Below, one piece after another: positions 1 to 7,262 of a stretch of 16,819 nucleotides of DNA (the stretch's first letter is position 1; every line of letters starts with the position of its first letter). This DNA is from Oscillospiraceae bacterium (GTDB taxonomy: Bacteria > Bacillota_A > Clostridia > Oscillospirales > Ruminococcaceae), in NCBI GenBank assembly GCA_017414145.1, contig JAFPQL010000274.1, positions 1 to 16,819 on the forward strand, written 5' to 3'. The position numbers were made by a program, and so were the translations under genes. The notes beneath the pieces are model-generated. The model ran no database searches. It was not told the DNA's origin and was given only the letters and a program-made list of their open reading frames with translations.

Positions 1-502
1 GGGACATGAACATCACGATTGCTCTGCCCTCCATTTTCGGCGGCTTATCGACCACTGCGGCATCCGCGAGCATATCGCGGTAGCGCTCCAGCAGCTCTCT
101 GCCCAGCTCCGGGTGTGCGATGGCGCGCTTGCGGAACCGCACGGACACCTTGATCTTGTCGCCGCCCTGCAGGAATTTCTTGCCCTGCGAGACGAGGCGT
201 TCAAAGTCGTGCTTTTCAATGGCGGAGAACATCCGGATCTCCTTGATCTCGACGATGCGCTGATTCTTGCGCGCTTCCTTTTCGCGCTTCTGCTGCTCAA
301 AGCAATACTTCCGGTAATCCATGATGCGGCAGACAGGCGGTGTCGCCTGCGGCGCGATCTTCACAAGATCCAGATCCTGATCGAACGCGAGCATCTGTGC
401 ATCTCTGGCGGACATGACTCCGCGCTTGACCCCTTCCGCGTCAATGACCAGCACCTCGCGGTCGCGGATCTCCTCATTGATTTGCAGTTCCTGCTTGCTA
501 AT
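1..502 (-). CDS. infC: Translation initiation factor IF-3 (3' end cut by window edge)
   Basis: IF-3 binds the 30S subunit, keeps it apart from 50S and proofreads the start codon. The minus-strand frame has the family hallmarks: an N-terminal stretch ISKQELQINEEIRDREVLVI, then VKIAPQATPPVCRIMDYRKY, the linker FEQQKREKEARKNQR, and the C-terminal domain with HDFERLVSQGKKFLQGGDK and RFRKRAIAHPELG. About 167 codons are visible and the sequence stops at GRAIVMFMS, so only a few residues are missing. I place the start at an ATT codon (502-500) because GGAGGTG lies 7 nt upstream of it and the residues that follow (I/M-S-K) match the usual IF-3 N-terminus. An in-frame ATG at 529 lies upstream of the ribosome binding site and has none of its own. 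AUU starts are typical of infC and allow IF-3 to repress its own translation. rpmI and rplT would be expected next, outside the window. Family assignment is certain; the start is an inference. Confidence 0.95.
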   Translation of the reverse strand, partial: MSKQELQINEEIRDREVLVIDAEGVKRGVMSARDAQMLAFDQDLDLVKIAPQATPPVCRIMDYRKYCFEQQKREKEARKNQRIVEIKEIRMFSAIEKHDFERLVSQGKKFLQGGDKIKVSVRFRKRAIAHPELGRELLERYRDMLADAAVVDKPPKMEGRAIVMFMS

Positions 503-537
503 TGCCAAGCACCTCCGTTCAATATTCATTCTGTGAA

Positions 538-574
538 AATAACAAAAATGAGAGCAGCGGGTCTGCTGCTCTCA
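538..574 (-). terminator. Intrinsic terminator within the infC leader
   Basis: A perfect 10-bp stem (549-558 with 565-574, TGAGAGCAGC/GCTGCTCTCA) with a 6-nt loop is followed on the minus strand by TTTTTGTTATTTT. It lies about 35 nt upstream of the infC ribosome binding site, so it acts as an attenuator for infC. It could also end read-through transcripts from the upstream pectate lyase gene, for which no separate terminator is visible. Confidence 0.88.
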
Positions 575-682
575 CTCATACCTCTGTCCAAAGCCCTGCG
601 GGCCTTCGGTTCTTCCGGATGAGATTACCGCTTCGCATCTTTCAGCCTGCGGTGAGAACGCATTGTTCCGCTTGCAATCTAC
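538..682 (-). promoter_or_regulatory. infC leader, L20-leader-like transcription attenuator
   Basis: About 145 nt of untranslated leader separate the predicted transcription start (near 682) from the infC terminator hairpin. Minus-strand 652-659 (GTTCTCAC) can pair over 8 bp (one G-U) with 568-575 (GTGAGAGC), which is the 5' arm of the terminator, so the two structures exclude each other. A further hairpin (AAGGCCC/GGGCTTT, loop GCA) lies between them. In Bacillus and relatives ribosomal protein L20 controls the infC-rpmI-rplT operon through such a leader. Position and architecture fit that class, but I did not match it to the Rfam consensus. Confidence 0.7.
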
Positions 683-688
683 CCGTAT

Positions 689-717
689 ATTTTACCGGAT
701 TCCGCGGCATTTGTCAA
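689..717 (-). promoter_or_regulatory. SigA-type promoter for infC
   Basis: On the minus strand TTGACA (717-712) and TAAAAT (694-689) are separated by exactly 17 nt. Transcription would start near 682. The -35 box begins only about 35 nt after the pectate lyase stop codon. Confidence 0.85.
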
Positions 718-751
718 GGGTTCCCGCCAACTTTAGGCATCCTGCACAATT

Positions 752-2611
752 TCAGAGCTCCAGATCGGGGATGGCTCCGGCAAGATATTGCAGCAGACGG
801 GCATTGTCCTCCGCCGTGAGGACCGTATCGCCGGTGGTTTCGGCGTTGCGCAGCCCCTGCACGGTCACGGTGACCTCCGTGTCCTCCGCCAGATACCTCG
901 CCAGCAGAATCGCGTCCGCAATCTGCACCTTTCCGCTGCAGTCCACATCGCCGCACAGCATCTGCGCCGTTGCCTCAGAGGTCGTTGTTTCGGTGGTCGT
1001 TGCGGTCGTTGTGGTTGTCGTAGTTGTCGTGGTATCCGCAATCACCGCACGCGGCACGACAGCAACTGTGTAGTTGACCACGCCGGTGCCGGTCATATTG
1101 CTGCCGAGCGTCATGGTTTCGTTTGCGTCCAGCTCCTTTGCGAAGATTTCAAAGGTCTCGGTGTTGGAGCTGGCGGCAATCATGCCGGTGTTTGTCCAGC
1201 CGGAAAGCCAGCGCGGCTTGATGCCCTGCTCCACGGACAGCCGCGTATCGACCATGACATAGACCGTCAGCGGCAGCGCGGCGGTCAGCTCCGCCAGATC
1301 GCCCGAATAGGTCTTGGAATTGCACGCGGGGCGGATGTACTCCGCGCCGGCCAGCTCATTCGGCACGATCACATAGGTAAAATCGCGGTCGCCGAAGATC
1401 CGTGCGCCGACCTTCAGATTCTCCTGCACGCTCCAGTTTCCGCCGTTTGCGATGTCATGTACGACGAGCTTCTGAATCTGCTCGCCGGCATATTCCGGCT
1501 CCTGCTGCGGCGGCTCGGTTGTCTGCGTCCCGTTTTCCGTTTCCGGCAGCGGGGTCAGTCCGATGACATTTTTGCCCCAGTTGCCGTACCACGCATAGCC
1601 CGTCCGGCGCTCCTGACTGATCTCCGCGACATTGTAATGCACAGAGCTGTCGCGGTCGGAAAAGAGCGGCACCTGCCGGTCGATGTCATAAAACCGCGCC
1701 CAGATCGGGCCGGCGCCCTGCTTCTGCACGACGACCTTGTCATCGCCCTGCGACACCCACTCGATGTTGTAAAGCGCCGCCTTTTTGAACCATTCGATTG
1801 CCGCGTTGACAGCCGCCGCAATGTCCGTGCGGCCAGTCTCCTGCGCGTACTTGTAGAGGAAGGTGATGACCCCCGCGCTCTCGCTCGTGCAGAGCGACGG
1901 CAGCTCGTAGGCTCTGGCCTGAGCCGGTGCGAGCGTCGATTCATCGTGCTGCTGACACCACGCGGTTTTCACGCCGTTCACCGGAATCTGCATCTTCAGC
2001 AGACAGTCGATTGCCGCGTCAAGCGACTGCTGCGCCCGCTGGGCATACGCATCGGAAACCGCCGTAAAATCGCCGGTTTTCCGGCTCATCTCCTTCATGA
2101 TCTCCATGATGTGCACATAGGCGCCGTCATTGAGCGTGATGTGCGCGTGATAGGTGCCGGGCGTATTCAGCACCTGCATATAGCCGCCGTTTGCATACTG
2201 CATTTTGAACAGGCAGTCCACGCCGCGCAGCGCACAGTCCAGATACTTCTGCTGACCGGTCTTTGCGTACACCCGCATCAGAATGCGGATCTGCGAGGTG
2301 GTCGCGTCGTTGTCAACCGTGGAATGCGCCCAGTCGCCGGTCTGCTCGGTCGCCATGCCCTTGCGCCAGCCGCCCTCGTTCGGAATCTGGTAGCGGATGC
2401 AGTCGTCCGCGATGCGGGCCGCCTCGGACGAGCCGAACCAGTCCGCGGATTTTTTCAGGTAGGTGCTCCACGGATAGTCGTCCGCCGCGGCTGTCGCCGT
2501 CAGACCGCGATCTGCCGCACCGTTCCCCGCCGGCAGCGCCGCGTGCGCAAGGCTCAGCGTCATCACGGCGCCGAGCAGCACCGCCGCACATTTTCTCATC
2601 TTTCTCTTCAT
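752..2611 (-). CDS. Secreted pectate lyase, family PL10, with dockerin
   Basis: Predicted to cleave polygalacturonate (pectin backbone) by beta-elimination outside the cell, as part of a cellulosome-like complex. The 619-residue protein has a signal peptide (1-24, cleaved after AHA) and a PL10 catalytic domain at about 45-350 with family-type motifs NEGGWRKG (78-85), STVDNDATTSQIR (97-109), HITLNDGAYVHIMEI (157-171) and the tail YAWYGNWGKNVIG. An accessory module of about 140 residues (376-520) follows; it contains YVMVDTR and WLSGWTNTG and resembles beta-sandwich modules attached to other secreted lyases, but I cannot name it. Next come a Thr-rich linker (527-544) and a type I dockerin (552-615). 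The first dockerin calcium loop (DVDCSG) is sound; the second (ETTGDTVLTAED) is degenerate. I chose the ATG at 2611 because it begins the signal peptide, has a GGGGGAAG ribosome binding site, and lies downstream of a clear promoter; the longer frame starts upstream of that promoter. The gene is divergent from the GGDEF gene. Confidence 0.9.
   Translation of the reverse strand: MKRKMRKCAAVLLGAVMTLSLAHAALPAGNGAADRGLTATAAADDYPWSTYLKKSADWFGSSEAARIADDCIRYQIPNEGGWRKGMATEQTGDWAHSTVDNDATTSQIRILMRVYAKTGQQKYLDCALRGVDCLFKMQYANGGYMQVLNTPGTYHAHITLNDGAYVHIMEIMKEMSRKTGDFTAVSDAYAQRAQQSLDAAIDCLLKMQIPVNGVKTAWCQQHDESTLAPAQARAYELPSLCTSESAGVITFLYKYAQETGRTDIAAAVNAAIEWFKKAALYNIEWVSQGDDKVVVQKQGAGPIWARFYDIDRQVPLFSDRDSSVHYNVAEISQERRTGYAWYGNWGKNVIGLTPLPETENGTQTTEPPQQEPEYAGEQIQKLVVHDIANGGNWSVQENLKVGARIFGDRDFTYVIVPNELAGAEYIRPACNSKTYSGDLAELTAALPLTVYVMVDTRLSVEQGIKPRWLSGWTNTGMIAASSNTETFEIFAKELDANETMTLGSNMTGTGVVNYTVAVVPRAVIADTTTTTTTTTTATTTETTTSEATAQMLCGDVDCSGKVQIADAILLARYLAEDTEVTVTVQGLRNAETTGDTVLTAEDNARLLQYLAGAIPDLEL
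980..1033 (-). repeat. Poly-threonine linker coding repeat in the pectate lyase
   Basis: These bases encode residues 527-544, all Thr apart from one Ala and one Glu, from near-repetitive ACN codons. The stretch joins the accessory module to the dockerin and is a typical flexible, possibly O-glycosylated cellulosomal linker. Such tracts readily change length by slippage. Confidence 0.75.
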
Positions 2612-2657
2612 GGTAACTTCCCCCGTTCTTCCCGCAGAATATTGCGGTATTTTCTCC

Positions 2658-2686
2658 ATTATAGCCCATTTCTTGCGAAAATGCAA
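2658..2686 (-). promoter_or_regulatory. SigA-type promoter for the pectate lyase gene
   Basis: Minus-strand TTGCAT (2686-2681) and TATAAT (2663-2658) have a 17-nt spacer. The predicted start is near 2651, giving a leader of about 40 nt. That leader opens with a small hairpin (CCGCA/TGCGG at 2632-2636 and 2643-2647, 6-nt loop). The region 2687-2801 between this promoter and the divergent one contains no gene. Confidence 0.85.
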
Positions 2687-2801
2687 TAACATATCCGCGC
2701 CGGATTATGACGGATTATCCACTCCGCGGCCTTTCGTTATCATTTCAAAGCAATTCACAAAAGCTTTAGATGGAATAGACAGATTTCGCGCCGTTTTCTC
2801 G

Positions 2802-2830
2802 TTGACTTTTCGACAAATCTGTGGTATTAT
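2802..2830 (+). promoter_or_regulatory. SigA-type promoter for the GGDEF operon
   Basis: TTGACT (2802-2807) and TATTAT (2825-2830) are separated by 17 nt, and the sequence after the -10 box is AT-rich (AAATAAG). A start near 2837 would give a leader of about 58 nt before the GTG start. This is the only clear promoter found for the plus-strand genes up to 7262. Confidence 0.8.
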
Positions 2831-2894
2831 AAATAAGAATAGAGAATCGGGTATTATCGGCTTTCAGGGAAAATTCGGGAAGGGAGGGAACGGC

Positions 2895-4361
2895 GTGACG
2901 ATCACACTGATGTCCTACATCCTGCTGGCCGGGATGTTTCTGACCGGCGGTGTCATCATCTACATTCTGCTCGATCAGCACGACAATTCCATGCGGGAAT
3001 TTGCCGTTCTCGGCCTGTTCTGCTCCATCCTCACGATGCTCTCCTACTTCGCCGAGCTCAATACGCCCGGCATGGCGGCAAAGGTCGATGCCGTCAAGTT
3101 CGGCTATATCGGCAAGGTCTTTGTCACGCCGATGCTGCTGATGCTGGTCGTCCGCTACTACAATGTCAAGGTCGGCAGGCTCTGGCAGATTTTGCAGTAT
3201 GCCATCCCGATCATCACACTCTGGCTGGTCTTCAACTGCGAGGACAACCAGCTCTATTACGCCGACATCCGCATGACCGCGGAGGGCATTGTCCGCATCG
3301 AGCCGGGGCCCTTTTACTACCTCTACATGGGCTATAACACAATGCTCACGATGGTCTACCTCGGCTTCTGCCTCTATCACCGCGCCGGCCTGCGCGGCAG
3401 AGACAAGATCAACAACACCCTGCTGATTTTCGCAAGCCTGATGCCGTTTCTGGCGCTGCTCGCCTATCTCTCCGGCTGGACAAACGGCTTTGACACCAGC
3501 CCCGTCGGCGTCATGGCAGGCGCGCTCATCATCGCAATCTCCATTTTCCGGTACGGCCTGCTCAACAAGGACGAAATGCTCCAGAGCATGGCAACCGGCC
3601 TCGTCTTTCTCGACGACGAATACCGCCTGATCTACGCCAACCGCGCCGCCACCCGCCTGATTCCGGTGCTGGGCAATTCCCGCACGGTGCATATGCAGGA
3701 TCTCTCACCGCTCTGCACCGCGGAGTACGCCACGATTCAGCATGACGGCGCAACCTATCAGCGCAAGATCACCGACTGGAGCAGCGGCGACGGACATCAC
3801 GGCAAGCTGCTGACCTATGACGACATCACGGAGATCCGGGCGCGCCTCAACCGCGACGGCATGACCGGTCTGCTCAATCACGCCACCTTCTACCCCATGC
3901 TGGAGGACGCCATGACCGAGGCGGGACGCGGCAGCTATCCGCTCTCCGTCTCCATCGCGGACATCGACAGCTTCAAGAAGATCAACGACAGCTACGGCCA
4001 CGCAAACGGCGACATCGTGCTGATCGCAATGGCGCGGATCCTGCAGGAAATCTGCGGGGAGCACGGCTCCGTTTTCCGGTACGGCGGCGAGGAATTTGCC
4101 GTCATCTTCCGCTGTGACGCCAAGACCGCCGAGCGCACCATGCAGGCGGCGCTGGAGCGCTTCACGGCCGTCGAATTTGACTTTACGGAGCAGCCCATCA
4201 CCTTCAGCTACGGCTCCGCCGAATACAACTGCATCGAAAGCTCCGTCGAGCTCTTTGACCGCGCCGACCGCATGATGTACGAGCGAAAGCGGCTCCTGCA
4301 CCAGAAGGAGCGTCCCGTACAGACCGGCGACCCGGCTGTCAAAGCGGAGTTTTCCGCGTAA
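2895..4361 (+). CDS. Membrane-bound GGDEF diguanylate cyclase with PAS-like domain
   Basis: Predicted to make cyclic di-GMP from two GTP at the cytoplasmic face of the membrane. The 488-residue protein has about seven hydrophobic segments (roughly 5-220), resembling the 7TM sensor region of some histidine kinases. A PAS-like segment follows (about 225-310, MATGLVFLDDEYRLIYANRAA), then a GGDEF domain (about 318-470). The domain keeps DIDSFKKIND (356-365, metal and substrate residues), GHANGD and the intact signature GGEEF (397-401), so it should be active. The product-inhibition I-site (RxxD, expected at 388-391) is replaced by GEHG. I chose the GTG at 2895 because AGGGAGG lies 7 nt upstream and it directly precedes the first membrane helix; an ATG at 2910 is an alternative. 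A small membrane-protein gene follows after 30 nt. The sensed signal is unknown. Confidence 0.9.
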   Translation: MTITLMSYILLAGMFLTGGVIIYILLDQHDNSMREFAVLGLFCSILTMLSYFAELNTPGMAAKVDAVKFGYIGKVFVTPMLLMLVVRYYNVKVGRLWQILQYAIPIITLWLVFNCEDNQLYYADIRMTAEGIVRIEPGPFYYLYMGYNTMLTMVYLGFCLYHRAGLRGRDKINNTLLIFASLMPFLALLAYLSGWTNGFDTSPVGVMAGALIIAISIFRYGLLNKDEMLQSMATGLVFLDDEYRLIYANRAATRLIPVLGNSRTVHMQDLSPLCTAEYATIQHDGATYQRKITDWSSGDGHHGKLLTYDDITEIRARLNRDGMTGLLNHATFYPMLEDAMTEAGRGSYPLSVSIADIDSFKKINDSYGHANGDIVLIAMARILQEICGEHGSVFRYGGEEFAVIFRCDAKTAERTMQAALERFTAVEFDFTEQPITFSYGSAEYNCIESSVELFDRADRMMYERKRLLHQKERPVQTGDPAVKAEFSA

Positions 4362-4391
4362 ATCCAAATTTCAGAAAAGGAACTGCATATT

Positions 4392-4913
4392 ATGCTTGGA
4401 TCTGATTACCGCGAACTGATCGTCCCGCGTCTGGACGGAAGCTGGAAGGCGCCTGCCGTACTCATCGGCGGTGCCGCCCTGACCGTCATGGTGACTGCGT
4501 TTTCCCTGCTGACGGGCAAATTCCTGCTGCTGCTGCTCGCTGCCGCCGCAGGCTTTGCCACATGGTATTTCTGGACGACCCAGCGCGTCGAGTATGAGTA
4601 TATCATCTCCGGCGACGAGCTAGAAATCACGAAAATTCTGGCGGAAAGCCGCCGCAAGCCGATGTTTGAGGCTTCGCTCAAGGACTTCACCGCCTTCGGC
4701 AGACTGGCCGAGATGCCTGCCGCCTCCCCCTCGCAGACAGTCGTGCTCGCCTGCTCCGCACAGGATGAAACCGCATTTTGTGCCGATCTTGCGCATCCGA
4801 CATACGGACAGACGCGCCTCGTCTTTACGCCGAACGACGACATCCTGTACTACCTGTCGCTCCATCTGCCCCGGAATCTCGACTTCCGCTGGAACAAGCC
4901 CGCTGAAGCCTGA
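4392..4913 (+). CDS. Small membrane protein of unknown function (possibly DUF6106-like)
   Basis: This 173-residue protein has two adjacent hydrophobic helices (about 20-38 and 43-62), then the segment TQRVEYEYIISGDELEITKI and a soluble alpha/beta-looking tail. This plan (two helices, then a short domain starting VEYEY) resembles small clostridial proteins annotated as DUF6106; I recall that from memory and did not verify it. A ribosome binding site (AAAAGGAA) lies about 9 nt before the ATG. It sits 30 nt after the GGDEF gene and 75 nt before the NAD(P)HX repair gene with no terminator in either gap, so the three are probably co-transcribed. Its partner and role are unknown. Confidence 0.8.
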   Translation: MLGSDYRELIVPRLDGSWKAPAVLIGGAALTVMVTAFSLLTGKFLLLLLAAAAGFATWYFWTTQRVEYEYIISGDELEITKILAESRRKPMFEASLKDFTAFGRLAEMPAASPSQTVVLACSAQDETAFCADLAHPTYGQTRLVFTPNDDILYYLSLHLPRNLDFRWNKPAEA

Positions 4914-4988
4914 TCGTTCTGCCACATCCGGCGCACCGGCAGCCCCTGCCGCTTACGCCCGAACACTGAAAGCATCGAGGTGTCTGAT

Positions 4989-6509
4989 ATGAGGCTGGTT
5001 ACCCCTCTCGAAATGATGAAGCTCGAAGACCTTGCCAATCAAGCAGGTGTCACCTACGAAAAAATGATGGAAGCGGCCGGTACCGGACTGGCAGCGCATC
5101 TCGCAAAATTTGCGGAAAGCCTCGGAACCGGCGCCATCGTCTTTCTCTGCGGAAACGGCAACAACGCCGGCGACTGCTTTGTCGCGGCAAAGCTGCTCTC
5201 CGCACGGTTCCGCGTGACGGTCTGCCTGACAAACGGCATTCCGAAGACGCGCACCGCCTACACCAAATACAAGGAAATGGGCGATGTTGCCATGCTGACA
5301 GACCCCGCCGAAATCAAGGCGGCCGTTGCGCAGCATCAGCTCATTGTGGACGGCGTCTTCGGCATCGGATTCCGCGGCGAGCTGAGTCCGGCTGTGCGGG
5401 AGCTGTTCGCTGTCATCAACGCGGACAAGGAGAAAAAGTGCATCGCCGTGGACATTCCGAGCGGCGGAAATGCCCTCGGCGGCACAGTCGCGGCAGGCGC
5501 GCCCCGCTGCGCCGCAACGATCACCTTCGGCGCGGCCAAGCGCGGTCTGCTGATGCCCCCGCTCTCGGAATACTGCGGCATGGTGCAGCTCGTCGAAATC
5601 GGCATCCCGCAGGAGGCCTTTGACGCGCTGGGCTATCCGGTCAGCCGGATCTCCGCCAATACCGTCAAAGCCATGCTGCCGCCGCGTCCGGACAATTCCC
5701 ACAAGGGGATGTTCGGCAAGCTGCTGATCGTCGCCGGCTCTCGCAATATGCCCGGCGCGGCCATGCTCGCGGTACAGGCAGCCCTGCGCAGCGGTGTCGG
5801 GCTCTGCTGCATCGCCTCGGAGGAGTCGGTCTGCCGTATGGTCGTCAGCAGTGCGCCGGAGTGCATGATGCTGCCCGTCCCGACCGACGCAAAGGGAATG
5901 CTCTGCATCCAGTCCGTCAAGCCGATTCTCGATTACGCCAAAGGCTGCACCGCCGTGCTGATCGGGCCGGGGCTCGGACTGTCCGGCGAGATCAGGCAAA
6001 TGGTCGGCGGACTGCTCCGCGCACTGAATTGCCCCGTGATTCTCGACGCGGACGGTCTAAATGCAGTTGCCGACAGCATAGATATATTGCAGGAGGTCAA
6101 AAAGCCGGTGATCCTGACGCCGCACCCCGCCGAAATGGGCAGGCTCATGAGCTGCTCGGTCAATGAGGTGCAGAAGGACCGCATTGCGTCGGCGAAAAAA
6201 CTCGCGGAACGGTTCCCGAAAACGGTTGTCGTGCTGAAGGGCGCGGGAACAGTCGTCGCAAACGCGGAACACGCCGCGATCAATATGACCGGAAACTCCG
6301 GCATGAGCAAGGGCGGCAGCGGGGATGTTCTCGCCGGCATCATCGGCGGGCTGACCGCACAGCAGATTCCGCCCGAGGCATCTGCGCTCTGCGGCGTGTA
6401 TCTCCACGGCCTTGCCGGAGACTGCGCAGCGGCGGAATTCTCCAAACGGGCAATGCTGCCGAGCGACCTGATCCGGCAGCTCCCGCTGGTTTTCGGCGAT
6501 TACGACTGA
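4989..6509 (+). CDS. nnr: Bifunctional NAD(P)H-hydrate repair enzyme (epimerase plus dehydratase)
   Basis: Repairs hydrated NADH and NADPH in the cytoplasm: the N-terminal YjeF domain interconverts R and S epimers, and the C-terminal ribokinase-like domain dehydrates the S form at the cost of ADP or ATP. The 506-residue length fits the fused form. The N-terminal half (about 1-215) has GNGNNAGDC (55-63) and AVDIPSG (153-159). The C-terminal half (about 225-500) has HKGMFGKLLIVAGS (238-251), GPGLG (326-330), VILDADGLNAV (350-360), LTPHPAEMGRL (376-386) and the nucleotide/catalytic loop KGGSGDVLAGI (441-451). The epimerase motif is usually NNGGDG, here NNAGDC, and DIPSG is followed by GN rather than the common (L/V)(D/N). 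I chose ATG 4989 because GAGGTG is 6 nt upstream; an in-frame GTG at 4980 overlaps that site. It is the third gene of the operon. Confidence 0.95.
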   Translation: MRLVTPLEMMKLEDLANQAGVTYEKMMEAAGTGLAAHLAKFAESLGTGAIVFLCGNGNNAGDCFVAAKLLSARFRVTVCLTNGIPKTRTAYTKYKEMGDVAMLTDPAEIKAAVAQHQLIVDGVFGIGFRGELSPAVRELFAVINADKEKKCIAVDIPSGGNALGGTVAAGAPRCAATITFGAAKRGLLMPPLSEYCGMVQLVEIGIPQEAFDALGYPVSRISANTVKAMLPPRPDNSHKGMFGKLLIVAGSRNMPGAAMLAVQAALRSGVGLCCIASEESVCRMVVSSAPECMMLPVPTDAKGMLCIQSVKPILDYAKGCTAVLIGPGLGLSGEIRQMVGGLLRALNCPVILDADGLNAVADSIDILQEVKKPVILTPHPAEMGRLMSCSVNEVQKDRIASAKKLAERFPKTVVVLKGAGTVVANAEHAAINMTGNSGMSKGGSGDVLAGIIGGLTAQQIPPEASALCGVYLHGLAGDCAAAEFSKRAMLPSDLIRQLPLVFGDYD

Positions 6510-6590
6510 TTGTTGCAAATATACAGAACGAGGACGCTCCTCTGAAAAGAAGCGGTTGTCAAAAGCAAATCACATATGGAGGTTGCTTTC

Positions 6591-7262
6591 ATGAAACCAC
6601 TGATTTTCCGGAGGAGGGTCCTCTTTTTTGCACTGCCGTTGCTGCTCCTGACGGCGGGCTGTACGGCGTCGCCGCAGAAGGAGACGGTCATCCGGCCGCA
6701 GCTTTCCGGTGCCTATTCCGTCAGCGCGTCGCTGCAATACGGGGAATCGCAGACCGCGGAGCTGACGCTGACGCGCTGCGGAAAGGGCAACTGGGACGCG
6801 GAATTCTCCGAGCCGCCGGCGCTGGCGGGCGTCCTGCTCACGCTGGAGGGCAATGCGGTCACGGCGAGCTACAAGGGACTTGCCTTCACGGTGCCAAAGT
6901 CCGCGATGCCCGCGAAAGCCATGCTCTGCATCCTGACGGATGTGCTGGACGGCATGGATACGCCGGACGGTGTCTCCTGCTCGCGGCTGGAGGACGGCAG
7001 ACTGGTCTGTGCCGGCGATGCCGAAAACGGAACCTATACCGTCACCTTCACGGATGCCGGCGTTCTGAGCGAATTTGAGATGCCGAGCCAGCCCCTGACC
7101 GCCGAATTCCGCGATTATCGCGCCGGAGCCGCCGGTACCTCCGCGCCGCCCGCACAGACCACAGCCGACCGCACCGCGTCTGCGGACAGCACATCGGGCA
7201 GCACATCCGGTACGGCTTCTGACACACAGTCTACAGCAAAAAGCGAGGGCGTGTCGCAGTGA
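6591..7262 (+). CDS. Predicted lipoprotein of unknown function
   Basis: This 223-residue protein begins with a charged segment (KPLIFRRR), a hydrophobic stretch and a lipobox-like LTAGC with the modified Cys at 24, so it should be lipid-anchored outside the membrane. The mature part (about 35-175) alternates short beta-like strands (for example YSVSASLQYGESQTAELTLTR and GTYTVTFTDAGVLSEFEM) with no motif I recognise. The last 45 residues are Ala/Ser/Thr-rich low complexity. The ATG at 6591 is preceded by GGAGGT at a 7-nt gap; the in-frame ATG at 6576 lies within that site. It follows the NAD(P)HX repair gene by 81 nt with no clear promoter between, so it may be the last gene of the operon. The stop codon lies inside the terminator hairpin. 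Confidence 0.85.
   Translation: MKPLIFRRRVLFFALPLLLLTAGCTASPQKETVIRPQLSGAYSVSASLQYGESQTAELTLTRCGKGNWDAEFSEPPALAGVLLTLEGNAVTASYKGLAFTVPKSAMPAKAMLCILTDVLDGMDTPDGVSCSRLEDGRLVCAGDAENGTYTVTFTDAGVLSEFEMPSQPLTAEFRDYRAGAAGTSAPPAQTTADRTASADSTSGSTSGTASDTQSTAKSEGVSQ

Noticed and set aside
788..2689. 633-codon plus-strand open frame opposite the pectate lyase
   Set aside because: Same reasoning: an Arg/His-rich shadow of a clear PL10 gene, with no motif and no translation signals.
2612..2692. N-terminal extension of the pectate lyase to 2692
   Set aside because: It spans the promoter at 2658-2686, and the signal peptide starts at the ATG at 2611 behind a ribosome binding site.
4980..4988. GTG start three codons upstream for the NAD(P)H-hydrate repair enzyme
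   Set aside because: The GTG overlaps the GAGGTG ribosome binding site that is well placed for the ATG at 4989.
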